In this document: piece after piece, positions 29,790 to 40,845 of the stretch
How positions within the stretch are numbered: the stretch's first letter is position 1
Layout of the letters: the number at the start of each line of letters is the position of its first letter
Origin: Novosphingobium pentaromativorans US6-1
GTDB taxonomy: Bacteria > Pseudomonadota > Alphaproteobacteria > Sphingomonadales > Sphingomonadaceae
Length of the DNA stretch: 64,000 nt
Direction: 5' to 3'
Assembly: GCF_000767465.1 (NCBI RefSeq)
Contig: NZ_CP009291.1
Coordinates: 2,187,501 to 2,251,500 of the forward strand
Notes under the pieces: generated by a model
Database searches by the model: none
Seen by the model: the letters and a program-made list of their open reading frames with translations, nothing else
What the model was told of the DNA's origin: nothing
Made by a program: the position numbers and the translations under genes

Positions 29790-30281
29790 TCAGGCTGGGC
29801 GGAACTTCATCGCCGCGCCGTTCATGCAATAGCGCTTGCCGGTGGGCTTGGGTCCGTCGTCGAAGACATGACCGAGGTGCCCACCGCACTTGGCGCAATG
29901 GACTTCGGTGCGCGGATAGCCGAGCTTGTAGTCGGTCGAGGTGCCGACGGCGCCGGCCAATGGCTTCCAGAAGCTGGGCCAGCCGGTACCGCTGTCGAAT
30001 TTCGTGGCCGAAGAGAACAAGGGGTTGCCGTCCGCCGCGCAGACGAACGTGCCCTTGCGATGTTCATCGTTGAGCGGTGAGGAATAGGGCCGCTCGGTGC
30101 CCGCCTCGCGCAGGATGTGGAACTGTTCGCGCGTCAGGCGCTTGCGCCATTCCGCCTCGCTGTAACTGACCGGATAGGCCTTCGCTTCGGCATCGTCGCT
30201 GCCACAGGCAGTCAGCACCGGCAGGGCCGCGCCCACTCCCAACCAGGCAAGCAGTCGGCGGCGAGACGTGGCGAGCGGCAT
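29790..30281 (-). CDS. msrB: Peptide-methionine (R)-S-oxide reductase, exported lipoprotein type
   Basis: This 163-residue MsrB reduces the R-epimer of methionine sulfoxide in proteins. The catalytic Cys152 lies in RYCMNG and the substrate region reads KFDSGTGWPSFW. The N-terminus has twin arginines followed by a hydrophobic stretch and LTAC, a lipobox with Cys26, so it is probably a Tat-exported lipoprotein. The second zinc pair CAKC (129-132) is present, but the first reads CAAD (81-84), losing one zinc ligand. Confidence 0.9.
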   Translation of the reverse strand: MPLATSRRRLLAWLGVGAALPVLTACGSDDAEAKAYPVSYSEAEWRKRLTREQFHILREAGTERPYSSPLNDEHRKGTFVCAADGNPLFSSATKFDSGTGWPSFWKPLAGAVGTSTDYKLGYPRTEVHCAKCGGHLGHVFDDGPKPTGKRYCMNGAAMKFRPA

Positions 30282-30389
30282 CCGGTTTCTCCTGTTGCAG
30301 GCACGGCAGGGCAGCTGCGGGTCGGCGCAGACGGCCTCGAGATCGGGACATACCTCGCGAATTCAATACGCAGCCTTAATGAAGGGTCC

Positions 30390-31646
30390 TCAGGCCCCTT
30401 CCGACGCGTTCGCCGAAGCGCGGCGCAGGAGCCCCCTGAAGCCGCCTCGCCGGTCCGAGCGCCCCGGCCCGGATTTCATCACCCGGCGCCTGAACAGTGC
30501 CGAGCCGAAACGCACCAGCAGGCCTACCCAGATCATCTGCCAGATCACCGCGAACAGGTGCGGGGACAGCGCCGGGTCCTGCGCGGCGCGCGCCAGCATC
30601 GCGAAAGGCGAGCTGAACGGAAAGAACACCGCTGCCACTTCCATGAAGGAGCCCGGCTGGGTCATCGCGAAGCTGGCGAAGAAGAAGACGAGAAGCTGCA
30701 GCATCGTGACCGGCATCGACAGGGTCTGGACCTCGCGCACGGTCGTTGCCATCGAGCCGATCGCGAGGAAGACCGAGCCGAGAAGCAGGTAGGCCATGGC
30801 GAAATAGACGATGCCCAAAGCCATGAGCATCGGCCAGCCTACCGCCGGATCCGGCAACTGCGGGACGGCTGTTCCGGCCGCCACATAAAGCGCCGCCCCG
30901 ACTGCACCCCAGACGGAGATGCCGACGAAGGACACCCCGAGCATGGCGAAAAGCTTGCCGAAGAAGACCGATTCCATCGGAATAGCCGCGGCCAACACCT
31001 CGATGATCTTGTTGCCCTTTTCCTCGACGAGGTTGGACAGGACCATGCCCGCCAGCATCATCGTGAGCAGGAACAGCAGCATTTGGGCGGCCTGCGCGGT
31101 CCTGAGCTGGCCCTTTCGTTCATTGGCGTTGCTGGTCACGGTCCGGTCCAGCCGCACTTCGGGCAAGGCCCGTTCGCGCGGCGCAAGCGCTTCGGAGGCG
31201 ATGAGCGCCACCTGTCCGCGCCAGCGTTCGATCTGGTCTTCCGGGCCGGTGAGGACCGGCGCCTGCGGCGTGCCCGAGAGCACCGCCGCGACATTGCCCC
31301 TGCCACCGTCGACGATGGTGCGCGGATCGAACCGTTCTCCCGGGTCCAGTCGTCGCAGAATCACGAAATCGGGCAGGAGATTGCCGATATTGGCCGCCAG
31401 CCGGTCCCTTGCCGCCCGCATCGCCTCTGCATCGTCGCCCTGCATGACAATGGCGACATGAGGATTGTCCGCCGTCTGCTGCACACGCTGGCCGACGCTG
31501 CCGGCCAGTCCACCGACGATGAGCGGGAACAGCGGGCCGAGCAGAAAGAAGAAGAAGGTTCGGCTCATCAGGATCGCCACGAAGTCTCGCCGGGCAACGA
31601 CCCATGCAGCGCGGGTGATCGACAGTCTGCCGCGGGGACGGGTCAT
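30390..31646 (-). CDS. ABC-2 type exporter permease (NatB-like)
   Basis: The 418-residue permease has one N-terminal span (about 33-53), a large extracytoplasmic domain and about five or six C-terminal spans, the layout of NatB-type ABC-2 proteins. Its ATG overlaps the ATPase gene stop by 4 bases. With the upstream ATPase it forms an export system. Na+ or a small molecule is the family substrate; here it is unknown. Confidence 0.87.
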   Translation of the reverse strand: MTRPRGRLSITRAAWVVARRDFVAILMSRTFFFFLLGPLFPLIVGGLAGSVGQRVQQTADNPHVAIVMQGDDAEAMRAARDRLAANIGNLLPDFVILRRLDPGERFDPRTIVDGGRGNVAAVLSGTPQAPVLTGPEDQIERWRGQVALIASEALAPRERALPEVRLDRTVTSNANERKGQLRTAQAAQMLLFLLTMMLAGMVLSNLVEEKGNKIIEVLAAAIPMESVFFGKLFAMLGVSFVGISVWGAVGAALYVAAGTAVPQLPDPAVGWPMLMALGIVYFAMAYLLLGSVFLAIGSMATTVREVQTLSMPVTMLQLLVFFFASFAMTQPGSFMEVAAVFFPFSSPFAMLARAAQDPALSPHLFAVIWQMIWVGLLVRFGSALFRRRVMKSGPGRSDRRGGFRGLLRRASANASEGA

Positions 31647-32653
31647 CGGCGCAGTTCCTCCGGCTTTTCCTGTTCCAGCGCCCGGGCCGCAGCCTCGCCG
31701 GCAATCGCGACGAAGGCGTCGTGAAGCCCCGCCCGCTCGATCGAGAGCGAGAGAATGCCGGCTTCGCCTTCGATCAGAGCGCGCAGCAGCGGCTCTATCC
31801 CGGTATCGGGCAGCGAGAAGAACCAGAAGCTGCCTTCATGGCGCGCATCGGCAGGCAGCGCGGCGCGCCACGGACCGTCCTGCGCACGGGTCTCCAGCCG
31901 GACCTGCGCGGGAATCCGGTCGCGCGCGACGTCAACCGGTCCGGCAAAAGGCACCTTGCCCCCGGCGATGATTGCCACTTCGTCGCACAGCCGCTCGGCA
32001 TGGGCGATGACATGGGTGGAGAAGATGACCGTCGTCCCGTCCTGCGCGAGGCCGTGCATCATGCGTTCGAGCTTGCCCTGATTGAGCGCATCGAGCCCGG
32101 AGAACGGTTCATCGAAGATCACCAGGCGCGGCTTGTGGACGAGCGTACCGAGGATCTGCACCTGCTGCGCCATGCCCTTGGAAAGCTGCCGGATCTGCCG
32201 GTCGGCGGCATAGCCCAGACCATGCTGTTCGAGCAGTTCGCGCCCGCGCCGGCGGCCTTCCTTCAGCGGCAAGCCGCGCAGGGCGCCGACGAAGGCGATC
32301 GCATCCACCGCCTTCATCGCGGGGTAGAGACCGCGTTCTTCGGGCAGGTAGCCGATGGCATGGGCAACGTCATGCGGTCGATCCGCACCCAGGATGCGGC
32401 GATAGCCCCGGTCGGGGTCGATGATGCCCAGCAGCATGCGCAGGGTCGTCGTCTTGCCTGCGCCGTTGGGGCCGAGAATGCCGTAGACCGCGCCGCGCGG
32501 CACGGTGAGATCAACGCCGTCGACCGCCGTTACCCCGTCGAAACGCTTGACCAGTCCCCGCGCCTCGATGGCGAGCGGCCCGAAGTCGGGCCCATCGGCA
32601 CAGGCAGCCTGGTCATTGCCCGCCACTCGCCAATCTCCTAGTGCGACATTCAT
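31643..32653 (-). CDS. ABC transporter ATPase (NatA-like)
   Basis: The 336-residue ATPase has Walker A GPNGAGKTTT near 57-66, signature LSKGMAQQ and Walker B LVIFDEPFSG. The C-terminal extension matches DUF4162 of NatA/CcmA-type drug or ion exporters. The frame is open far upstream across queG; the start at 32653 (MNVALG) leaves a 60-base gap to queG. It is coupled to the permease by ATGA. Confidence 0.9.
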   Translation of the reverse strand: MNVALGDWRVAGNDQAACADGPDFGPLAIEARGLVKRFDGVTAVDGVDLTVPRGAVYGILGPNGAGKTTTLRMLLGIIDPDRGYRRILGADRPHDVAHAIGYLPEERGLYPAMKAVDAIAFVGALRGLPLKEGRRRGRELLEQHGLGYAADRQIRQLSKGMAQQVQILGTLVHKPRLVIFDEPFSGLDALNQGKLERMMHGLAQDGTTVIFSTHVIAHAERLCDEVAIIAGGKVPFAGPVDVARDRIPAQVRLETRAQDGPWRAALPADARHEGSFWFFSLPDTGIEPLLRALIEGEAGILSLSIERAGLHDAFVAIAGEAAARALEQEKPEELRR

Positions 32654-32713
32654 GGACGCTCTCCTGCGGTAACCACCGATGAGGGAGAGCCATAAACGGG
32701 AACATCCGCAAGC

Positions 32714-33814
32714 TTGGTTAACTCCGCATTGGTCGACGTCGCGCCGGACACATTCATCGAGGACCTGCAGGCGCAGGCCCGTTCGCTCGGGTTCTGCGCT
32801 CTCGGCATCGCTTCGGCAAGCGAAGACCCGGTGCGCGCGCAGCGGCTGGAGACGTGGCTGGACGATGGCATGCACGGTTCGATGGCGTGGATGAAGGAAC
32901 GCGCCCACCATCGGCGTTCGCCACAAGGGCTTTGGCCGGAAGCGCGCAGCGTGATTGCATTGGGTATGAGCTATGCTCCCGCCGCCGACCCGCTGGCTCA
33001 TGCGGATCGTCCTGAAATTGCGCGCATATCGGTTTATGCGCAAGGGGCCGATTACCACGATACGGTGAAGAAGGCGCTCAAGCACCTCGCGCGCTGGATC
33101 GTCCTCGAGGGTGAGAAGCGCGGGCTTGGCGGCGCGGACGGCTCGGTCGGCGTGAAAGTCTTCACCGATACCGCACCGGTCATGGAAAAGCCGCTGGGCG
33201 CCGCCGCCGGACTGGGCTGGCAGGGCAAGCACACCAACATGGTCAGCCGCGAGCACGGCTCCTGGCTGTTCCTTGGCGAGATCTACACGACGCTGGACCT
33301 TGCACCGTCAACGCCCGGCCGGGATCGCTGCGGGTCATGCAGCGCCTGCCAGGACGCCTGCCCGACACAGGCCTTTCCCGCGCCGTACCGCCTCGATGCG
33401 CGGCGCTGCATCAGCTACCTCACGATCGAGCACAAGGGCGAAATCCCGCTCGAGTTCCGCGAGGCCCTGGGCAATCGGATCTACGGCTGCGACGATTGCC
33501 TGGCCGTGTGCCCATGGAACAAGTTCGCGCAAGTCGCGCATGTCCACCGCACTTTCCTGCCGCGCGGAGAGCTGGCCGCGCCGCCGCTGGCCGACCTGCT
33601 CACGCTCGACGATGCGGGCTTTCGCAAGCTCTTTTCAGGCTCCCCGATCAAGCGCATCGGCCGCAACCGCTTCGTCCGCAATTGCCTCTATGCGGCCGGA
33701 AACAGCAAAAGGCCCGACCTGCTGGAACAGGTCGGGCCCTTGCTGAACGATCCGGACCCTGCCGTCGCCGGCGCGGCGCAATGGGCCGCGAGCAAACTTC
33801 AGAGCGTCCCTTGA
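32714..33814 (+). CDS. queG: Epoxyqueuosine reductase
   Basis: This 366-residue enzyme completes queuosine in tRNA by reducing epoxyqueuosine with cobalamin and two [4Fe-4S] clusters. Cluster Cys are at 206, 209, 212, 216 ([12 protein letters not shown]) and 259, 262, 266 (CDDCLAVCP), with Cys232 between. The HEAT-like C-terminal tail is present. The start codon is TTG at 32714, with TTG at 32729 as an alternative; no ATG fits the N-terminus and there is no clear ribosome binding site. Confidence 0.94.
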   Translation: MVNSALVDVAPDTFIEDLQAQARSLGFCALGIASASEDPVRAQRLETWLDDGMHGSMAWMKERAHHRRSPQGLWPEARSVIALGMSYAPAADPLAHADRPEIARISVYAQGADYHDTVKKALKHLARWIVLEGEKRGLGGADGSVGVKVFTDTAPVMEKPLGAAAGLGWQGKHTNMVSREHGSWLFLGEIYTTLDLAPSTPGRDRCGSCSACQDACPTQAFPAPYRLDARRCISYLTIEHKGEIPLEFREALGNRIYGCDDCLAVCPWNKFAQVAHVHRTFLPRGELAAPPLADLLTLDDAGFRKLFSGSPIKRIGRNRFVRNCLYAAGNSKRPDLLEQVGPLLNDPDPAVAGAAQWAASKLQSVP

Positions 33815-33824
33815 ATACCCGCCC

Positions 33825-33849
33825 CCTGCCCCGCCATCGCGGGGACAGG
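33825..33849. terminator. Hairpin between convergent queG and reductase genes
   Basis: CCTGCCCCGC and GCGGGG-A-CAGG form a roughly 10-pair stem with one bulge around a CATC loop. It lies 10 bases after queG and 13 before the end of the reductase gene. There is no T tract, so it is a weak candidate. Confidence 0.4.
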
Positions 33850-33862
33850 CAGGCGGTTGTCC

Positions 33863-35089
<1,227 letters not shown>

Positions 35090-35224
35090 GGTGTTCCTGT
35101 TCCCTGACTCGCCGTCCGCTTGGGGAATTTCGCAGCCGGGGTCAATGCCTAGATCCTTGCCGATTTTCCCCCTTCGGCGAAAGATCCTTTCTCGCGTGGG
35201 GATGGCGGCCTGTCCGCCCCCGGA

Positions 35225-36217
35225 TCAGCCCGGCACCCGTTCCAGCGCTTCCATGGTCAAGGCCAGCGAGCGGTATTGCGCCTGCGGATCGAAGGTGGCG
35301 CCCGACACGATCAGTTCGTCCGCCCCGGTGCGCGCGATGAAGGCTTCGATGCCTTCGCGCACTTTCTGCGGCGCGCCAATCGCACTGACTGAGCGGACCT
35401 GTTCGAGCATGGCCAGCGCCGATCCCGGCAGGTTGGCGCGGTAATCTCGCACAGGCGGCTTGAGGCGCCCGGGATTGCCGGTGCGCAAGGCGACGAAGCT
35501 CTGCTCCGTCGACGAGGCGAGATAGGCGGCCTCCTCGTCGCTGTCGGCCGCGATCACGTTGATCGCCGCCATGAAGTGCGGCTTGTCGAGCACTTCGGAT
35601 GGCTGGAACCGCTCGCGATAGACCCGCGCGGCATCGTCTAGCTGCGCAGGCGCAAAGTGCGATGCAAAGGCATAAGGCAGGCCGAGCATAGCGGCGAGCT
35701 GGGCACCGAACAGGCTCGATCCCAGGATCCACATTTCCACGTCGGCCCCGTCCGCCTGCGGCGCAGGGACGCCGCCCACGGCCTGTCCGGCAAAGCGCGC
35801 TCGCAGTTCGACCACGTCCTGCGGGAACTGCTCGGCTGCGGCCATGATGTTCTTGCGCAAGGCGTTGCCGAGGCGTCCGTCCGCCCCCGGCGCGCGGCCC
35901 AGGCCGAGGTCCACGCGTCCCGGGAACATCGCCGCCAGCGTGCCGAACTGCTCCGCGATCACGAAAGGGTTGTGGTTGGGCAGCATGATCCCGCCAGCGC
36001 CGATCCGGATCGTCGAAGTCGCATGTCCGATATGCGCCAAGACCACCGAAGTCGCGCCCCCGGCGATGCCGTCCATCCCGTGATGCTCGGCCACCCAGAA
36101 CCGTTTGTAGCCCGCCGCTTCTGCGGCCCGGGCATAGCCGGCGCTGATCGCCAGTGAGTCGGCAACGGTGCTGCCTTCGCGGACGGTGACGAGATCGAGG
36201 ACGGAAAGCGGAATCAT
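35225..36217 (-). CDS. LLM-class flavin-dependent oxidoreductase
   Basis: This 330-residue protein belongs to the luciferase-like monooxygenase family that uses FMNH2 or F420. Conserved segments include FWVAEHHGM, GAGGIMLPNHNP and VDLGLGRAPGAD. Its start at 36217 overlaps the TPR gene stop by 4 bases. Substrate is unknown. Confidence 0.88.
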   Translation of the reverse strand: MIPLSVLDLVTVREGSTVADSLAISAGYARAAEAAGYKRFWVAEHHGMDGIAGGATSVVLAHIGHATSTIRIGAGGIMLPNHNPFVIAEQFGTLAAMFPGRVDLGLGRAPGADGRLGNALRKNIMAAAEQFPQDVVELRARFAGQAVGGVPAPQADGADVEMWILGSSLFGAQLAAMLGLPYAFASHFAPAQLDDAARVYRERFQPSEVLDKPHFMAAINVIAADSDEEAAYLASSTEQSFVALRTGNPGRLKPPVRDYRANLPGSALAMLEQVRSVSAIGAPQKVREGIEAFIARTGADELIVSGATFDPQAQYRSLALTMEALERVPG

Positions 36218-37089
36218 GGGGTTCTGGCTCCTTCGGGGCCGAGTTGTTCGAGATAGCCTTGCGCCTTGGCGGCCATGTCGCTGCCGGGGGTCAGTGCAAG
36301 GACGGAACTGAAGCTGCGCCGCGCCGCGTCGTCGTTGCCCGACAGCGCGGCGATCACGCCGGCCTCCAGCCCGATTTCGGCATCGCGCGGGGCGAGACCG
36401 GCAGCCTGCTCGATCTGGGCCTGCGCCTCGATCAGCTTGTTCTGCCGCCGCGAAAGCGTGGCTGAAAGCAGCCAGGCCTGCGCATTGTCTGGCTCGGCCT
36501 CGCGCGCCTGCGCGAGAGCCCCGGCCGCCTCGTCGGGCCGGTTGACGGCAACGAGGGCGCGGGCGCGGTCGAGCGCAATGGAAGCGGTTAGCGAATTGTC
36601 CTCGGCCAGCTTCGCTTCGCCCGCCGCGGGGCCGAGCAGCATGAGCGCCTGCGCCGCGTCGCCCTGCGCCAGCGCGGCATTGCCGGCCATGGCGCCAAGC
36701 CGGGCGCGGGTCTGGTGATCGTCCGCCTCGGTGGCGTCGCGGGCATTGACGAAGGCCTGCTGCGCCTCGCCCCACCGGTCGAGATCGCTGAGCGCGACGC
36801 CGAGGCACAGGCCTGCGCGCACCTTCTCGCGCCCGACGGCCTGGTTGAGGGCATCGCGCGCGACCTGCACCGTGCGCTCGGGGCTCGCCTCGGCTGCGGC
36901 CATGCAGCCTGCCCCGCGCGGGGCACTCGGCTGGGGCATTGCCTGCACGGCACGCTTGCGCGCTTCGTCCTGCTTCTTCTCGATGATCTCGAGCGGAAGC
37001 TGCGAGGCAGGCGCGGCGCCGTAGCCGGTGGTGGGACCGACTTGCGCCAGCATGACAGGGGCGAGGATCAGTGAAACGGGCAGGAACAT
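36214..37089 (-). CDS. Exported TPR-repeat protein
   Basis: The 291-residue protein has a short signal peptide (MFLPVSLILAPVMLAQ) and several alanine-rich TPR-like repeats from about 70 to 285. These mediate protein contacts in the periplasm. It lies 16 bases after the hydrolase gene and is coupled to the LLM oxidoreductase. Function is unknown. Confidence 0.78.
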   Translation of the reverse strand: MFLPVSLILAPVMLAQVGPTTGYGAAPASQLPLEIIEKKQDEARKRAVQAMPQPSAPRGAGCMAAAEASPERTVQVARDALNQAVGREKVRAGLCLGVALSDLDRWGEAQQAFVNARDATEADDHQTRARLGAMAGNAALAQGDAAQALMLLGPAAGEAKLAEDNSLTASIALDRARALVAVNRPDEAAGALAQAREAEPDNAQAWLLSATLSRRQNKLIEAQAQIEQAAGLAPRDAEIGLEAGVIAALSGNDDAARRSFSSVLALTPGSDMAAKAQGYLEQLGPEGARTP

Positions 37090-37105
37090 CGGGACAGGTC
37101 TCCGG

Positions 37106-37852
37106 TCAAGCCGCCCCGCTGACGATTTCGTCGAGCGTGCGCAGGAGCAACGCGATGTCGCTCTCGCGCGAGAGGCGGTGATCGCCGTCCTTGATCAGCT
37201 GGACCTGCACGTCGGCTGAACGCAGTGCCTTGGCCAGTTTCAGCGCAGTCTCCCAAGGCACGTCGGGGTCCTGCTGGCCCTGCAGCAGACGCACCGGGGC
37301 ATCTATCGCGATCTCATGGCCGAGCAGGAGATTGGCCTGTCCGTTCTCCCAGAAGCCGGGATGGGTCGGCGTCGGCTCGGGCCCATATGGATTGTCCTCC
37401 AGGACGACTTCGCCCGCGGCGAGCCGCGCCTTCTCCGCGTCGGTCTTGCCCCAGTCGGTGAAGTCGGGCGCGGCGGCGATGCCGACCAGCCCGGCGCAGC
37501 GTCCCTCGGGCAGGGCCAGCGCCACAAGCAGCATGAGCCAGCCGCCCATCGAGGAACCGATCAGCACCACACGCCCCGGGCACAGCGCCTCGATCAGCGC
37601 AACCACCTCGTCCTTCCAGCGCAGCAGGGTGCCGTCCGCAAAGTCGCCCGGGCTTTCGCCGCAACCGGAATAGTCCAGCAGCAGGCAGGCGCGGCCGTGA
37701 CGATGCGCCCAGTCGAACACTGCAGCCGCCTTGCTGCCGGCCATGTCGGACATGTAACCGGGCAGGAAGACCATCATCGGCCCTTCACCCAGGGTAAGGC
37801 GATAGGCGATCCTCCGCCCGTCGGGCATTTCGTGGAAGCAGGTTTCGGTCAT
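37106..37852 (-). CDS. Alpha/beta-fold hydrolase
   Basis: The protein of about 248 residues has the nucleophile elbow GSSMGGW, the Asp in QQDPDVPW and a terminal His in GDHRLS, so the catalytic triad is complete. An LDYSGCGES segment is typical of dienelactone- and monoacylglycerol-type hydrolases. Start at 37852 (MTETCF) was chosen; an ATG at 37873 is also possible. It heads a minus-strand operon with the TPR and LLM genes and diverges from the thrS leader. Confidence 0.85.
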   Translation of the reverse strand: MTETCFHEMPDGRRIAYRLTLGEGPMMVFLPGYMSDMAGSKAAAVFDWAHRHGRACLLLDYSGCGESPGDFADGTLLRWKDEVVALIEALCPGRVVLIGSSMGGWLMLLVALALPEGRCAGLVGIAAAPDFTDWGKTDAEKARLAAGEVVLEDNPYGPEPTPTHPGFWENGQANLLLGHEIAIDAPVRLLQGQQDPDVPWETALKLAKALRSADVQVQLIKDGDHRLSRESDIALLLRTLDEIVSGAA

Positions 37853-37950
37853 GCCCCGGAAAGTGGGGTCCATGGCGCTCGAGGGCAAGGCGTAACCTTG
37901 GAGCTTCAGGTGGGTGACTCCCCGGGGCTGACCTGCTAGATGCCGCGGCG

Positions 37951-38022
37951 ATGACGCGGCTCACTCCCACAACGACCACCACGACTACCCGGCTGGCCCG
38001 GGCACGGTTGGTCGCGGACTGA
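37951..38022 (+). CDS. Threonine-rich leader peptide upstream of thrS
   Basis: A 23-codon frame from ATG 37951 to TGA 38020-38022 encodes MTRLTP, then seven consecutive threonines, then an Arg/Ala/Leu-rich end. Nine of 23 codons are Thr, using all four ACN codons. It starts 213 bases before thrS on the same strand. This is the classic shape of an attenuation leader read by ribosomes short of charged tRNA-Thr. No convincing ribosome binding site precedes it, so the start is inferred from the frame. Confidence 0.72.
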   Translation: MTRLTPTTTTTTTRLARARLVAD

Positions 38023-38038
38023 AGACGCGAGCCACCGT

Positions 38039-38056
38039 CGCCCGGGGGCCCGGGCG
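38039..38056 (+). promoter_or_regulatory. thrS: Candidate attenuator hairpin in the thrS leader
   Basis: CGCCCGGG (38039-38046) pairs with CCCGGGCG (38049-38056). The end of the leader frame contains GCCCGGGC (37996-38003), which could pair instead with either half, giving mutually exclusive structures. A second, imperfect hairpin (CAGCCATG/CCATGG area, 38118-38135) lies before the thrS ribosome site AGGAG at 38144. No T run follows the first hairpin, so control might be Rho-dependent or translational. Confidence 0.5.
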
Positions 38057-38163
38057 GCAGGCGTCACTTCCCGGATCCGAAACGAATTTACCTGACGCCG
38101 GACCTTCCGCCGCGCGCAGCCATGTGCCATGGCGCTGCGGCTCAGGAGCGAAAGACGAGATCG

Positions 38164-40164
38164 ATGTCCGAGATGTTCAAGATCAGCCTTCCCGATGGTT
38201 CCGTGCGCGAGATGCCGCTCGGGTCGACCCCCGGCGACGTTGCCGCCGCCATCGGCCCCGGCCTCGCCAAGGCCGCGATTGCCGCAAGGATCGACGGTGA
38301 GCTGGTCGACCTGACCCGTCCCTTCACCGGCGATGCGACGCTGGCGCTGGTCACCGGCCGCGACGAGGAAGAGGCGCTCGAACTCGCCCGCCACGACTAT
38401 GCGCACGTGCTGGCCGAGGCGGTGCAGGCGCTCTGGCCCGGCACCCAGATCACTTTCGGCCCCGCGACCGACGACGGCTTCTACTATGACGTGATGGCTC
38501 CGGCCTCGCGCGAGCCCTTCGGCATGGACGACCTTCCCGCCATCGAGGAAAAGATGCGCGAGATCATCAAGGCCGACAAGCCGCTGCGCCGCGAAGTCTG
38601 GAGCCGCCAGCAGCTGATCGACAAGTGGACCGCCGAGGGCGAGACCTTCAAGGCGCAATGGGCCGGCGAACTGCCCGAGGGCGAGGAACTGACCGTCTAC
38701 TGGTCCGGCGACGACTGGCTCGACATGTGCCGCGGCCCGCACCTTCCCTCGACCGGCAAGCTCGACCCTCAGGCCTTCAAGCTGATGCGCGTAGCCGGGG
38801 CCTACTGGCGCGGCGACCAGAAGAACGCGCAGCTGACCCGCATCTACGGCACCGGCTGGCTCAACAAGAAGCAGCTTAATGCCCACCTTACCCGGCTCGA
38901 GGAAGCGGCCAAGCGCGACCACCGCAAGCTCGGCGGCGAGATGGACCTGTTCCACCTCCAGGCCGAAGCGCACGGCTCGGTGTTCTGGCACCCCAAGGGC
39001 TATGTGATCTGGCGCGAGCTTGAAGCCTACATGCGCCGCGCCATCGATGGTGCCGGCTACAAGGAGGTCAAGACCCCGCAGGTGATGGACGCCCGCCAGT
39101 GGGAGCAGTCCGGCCACTGGGGCAAGTACCGCGAGAACATGTTCGTCATCCCCGACGAAGTTCCCAACGTCGAGGACGAGGGCCCGCTCGTGTCCGACGA
39201 TGCGGACTGGATGGCGTTGAAGCCGATGAACTGCCCGGCGCACGTCCTGATCTTCCGCCAGGGTATCAAGTCGTATCGCGACCTGCCGCTGCGCATCTAC
39301 GAGAACGGCTGCTGCCACCGCAACGAGCCGCACGGAGCATTGCACGGACTGATGCGCGTGCGCCAGTTCACCCAGGACGACGCGCATATCTTCTGCCGCG
39401 AAGACCAGATCGTCGCCGAAGTGCAGTCTTTCTGCGAACTGGCGGACCGGATCTACAAGGACTTCGGCTTCACGTACTCGATCAAGCTCGCCCTGCGCCC
39501 CGAAAAGCGCTTCGGCAGCGACGAGATGTGGGACAAGGCCGAGGCCGAGCTGCGCGACGCGGTCGTGCGCGCAGGGCTTGCGAGCGAGGAATACGGCTGG
39601 GAGGAGCTGCCCGGCGAAGGCGCCTTCTACGCGCCCAAGCTGGAATGGCACCTCACCGACGCGATCGGCCGTACCTGGCAGGTCGGCACGATCCAGTCGG
39701 ACCGCGTCCTGCCCGAACGCCTTGATGCAAGCTACATCGCCGAGGACGGCGAAAAGCACCGCCCGGTCATGCTGCACCGCGCGATCTTCGGCTCCTATGA
39801 GCGCTTCATCGGCATCCTCATCGAGCACTTTGCCGGCAAGTTGCCGGTCTGGCTCGCGCCGGTGCAGGCCGTCGTCGCGACGATCGTTTCGGATGCCGAC
39901 GACTATGCGAAGGAAGTCACCGCGAAGCTCAAGGCTGCGGGCGTGCGCGTCGAAACCGACCTGCGCAACGAGAAGATCAACTACAAGGTGCGCGAACACT
40001 CGCTCAAGAAGGTCCCGCACCTGCTGGTCGTGGGCAAGCGCGAGGCGGACGAGCAGACCGTCGCCGTGCGTACGCTGGGTGCCGAGCACCAGAAAGTAAT
40101 GAGCCTCGAGGACGCCATCGCCATGCTCAAGGGCGAAGCGACCGCACCGGACTTGCGCCCTTGA
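38164..40164 (+). CDS. thrS: Threonine--tRNA ligase
   Basis: This 666-residue class II synthetase charges tRNA-Thr. It has an N-terminal TGS domain (about 1-65), the editing domain with HDYAH (77-81) and CRGPH (189-193), the catalytic core with zinc Cys357 in MNCPAH, and the [19 protein letters not shown] motif 2 region. The anticodon-binding domain is at the end. The start at 38164 (MSEMFK) is the family N-terminus. A Thr-rich leader upstream implies regulation by tRNA-Thr charging. Confidence 0.97.
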   Translation: MSEMFKISLPDGSVREMPLGSTPGDVAAAIGPGLAKAAIAARIDGELVDLTRPFTGDATLALVTGRDEEEALELARHDYAHVLAEAVQALWPGTQITFGPATDDGFYYDVMAPASREPFGMDDLPAIEEKMREIIKADKPLRREVWSRQQLIDKWTAEGETFKAQWAGELPEGEELTVYWSGDDWLDMCRGPHLPSTGKLDPQAFKLMRVAGAYWRGDQKNAQLTRIYGTGWLNKKQLNAHLTRLEEAAKRDHRKLGGEMDLFHLQAEAHGSVFWHPKGYVIWRELEAYMRRAIDGAGYKEVKTPQVMDARQWEQSGHWGKYRENMFVIPDEVPNVEDEGPLVSDDADWMALKPMNCPAHVLIFRQGIKSYRDLPLRIYENGCCHRNEPHGALHGLMRVRQFTQDDAHIFCREDQIVAEVQSFCELADRIYKDFGFTYSIKLALRPEKRFGSDEMWDKAEAELRDAVVRAGLASEEYGWEELPGEGAFYAPKLEWHLTDAIGRTWQVGTIQSDRVLPERLDASYIAEDGEKHRPVMLHRAIFGSYERFIGILIEHFAGKLPVWLAPVQAVVATIVSDADDYAKEVTAKLKAAGVRVETDLRNEKINYKVREHSLKKVPHLLVVGKREADEQTVAVRTLGAEHQKVMSLEDAIAMLKGEATAPDLRP

Positions 40165-40832
40165 TCCAGCGCGAACTCATCGGCACGGCGCAAGTCCCGG
40201 GCGGCGAACTGCTCGAACTGTACCGGCACGACCGCGATTTCATGATCGTGCTCGGCCACAACGAACTGATGAGCACGCGCAAGTGGGGCTCTGAGGAAGC
40301 TCTGGCGGTCCAGGCGATCGAGCGCATCGGTCACGTCCGCCAGCCGCACCTGCTGATCGGCGGATACGGCATGGGCTTCACCTTGCGCGCCGCGCTAAGG
40401 CTGCTGCCCGCCGATGGCCGGGTGACCGTGGTCGAACTCGTGCCCGAGATCATCGAGTGGGCGCGCGGACCGATGGCCGAACTCGCCGCCGGCTGCCTCG
40501 ACGACCCGCGCGTGAACCTTGTGCAGGCCGACGTCGCGCCGATCATCGCCGGTTCGGAAGGCGAATACGACGCGATCCTGCTCGACGTCGACAACGGCCC
40601 TGACGGCCTCGTGCGCGCCGACAACGACGTGATCTACACCTCGTCGGGCCTGCGTGCGGCCAAGGCCGCGCTCGCGCCCGGCGGCGTCCTGGCGATCTGG
40701 TCGGCCGGCGCCGACCCCGCCTTTACCCGCCGCCTGCAGAAGGCCCGCTTCGACGTCGACGAAGTCAAGGTTGCCGCGCGCAGCAACGGCAAGGGCGCCA
40801 AGCACGTGATCTGGTTCGCCAAGGCCGCCTGA
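40161..40832 (+). CDS. Spermidine-synthase-like protein
   Basis: The 223-residue Rossmann-fold protein resembles spermidine synthase and other SAM-type enzymes: [15 protein letters not shown] (nucleotide loop), [12 protein letters not shown] and [13 protein letters not shown]. It is shorter than SpeE proteins. The start codon is TTG at 40161, overlapping the thrS stop (TTGA), which makes it part of the thrS unit. Whether it makes a polyamine is unknown. Confidence 0.8.
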   Translation: MIQRELIGTAQVPGGELLELYRHDRDFMIVLGHNELMSTRKWGSEEALAVQAIERIGHVRQPHLLIGGYGMGFTLRAALRLLPADGRVTVVELVPEIIEWARGPMAELAAGCLDDPRVNLVQADVAPIIAGSEGEYDAILLDVDNGPDGLVRADNDVIYTSSGLRAAKAALAPGGVLAIWSAGADPAFTRRLQKARFDVDEVKVAARSNGKGAKHVIWFAKAA

Positions 40833-40845
40833 GCGGCCGGGCTGC

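Noticed and set aside
37936..40089. Minus-strand frame of about 717 codons over thrS
   Set aside because: Antisense shadow of thrS; also inconsistent with the Thr leader and thrS motifs.
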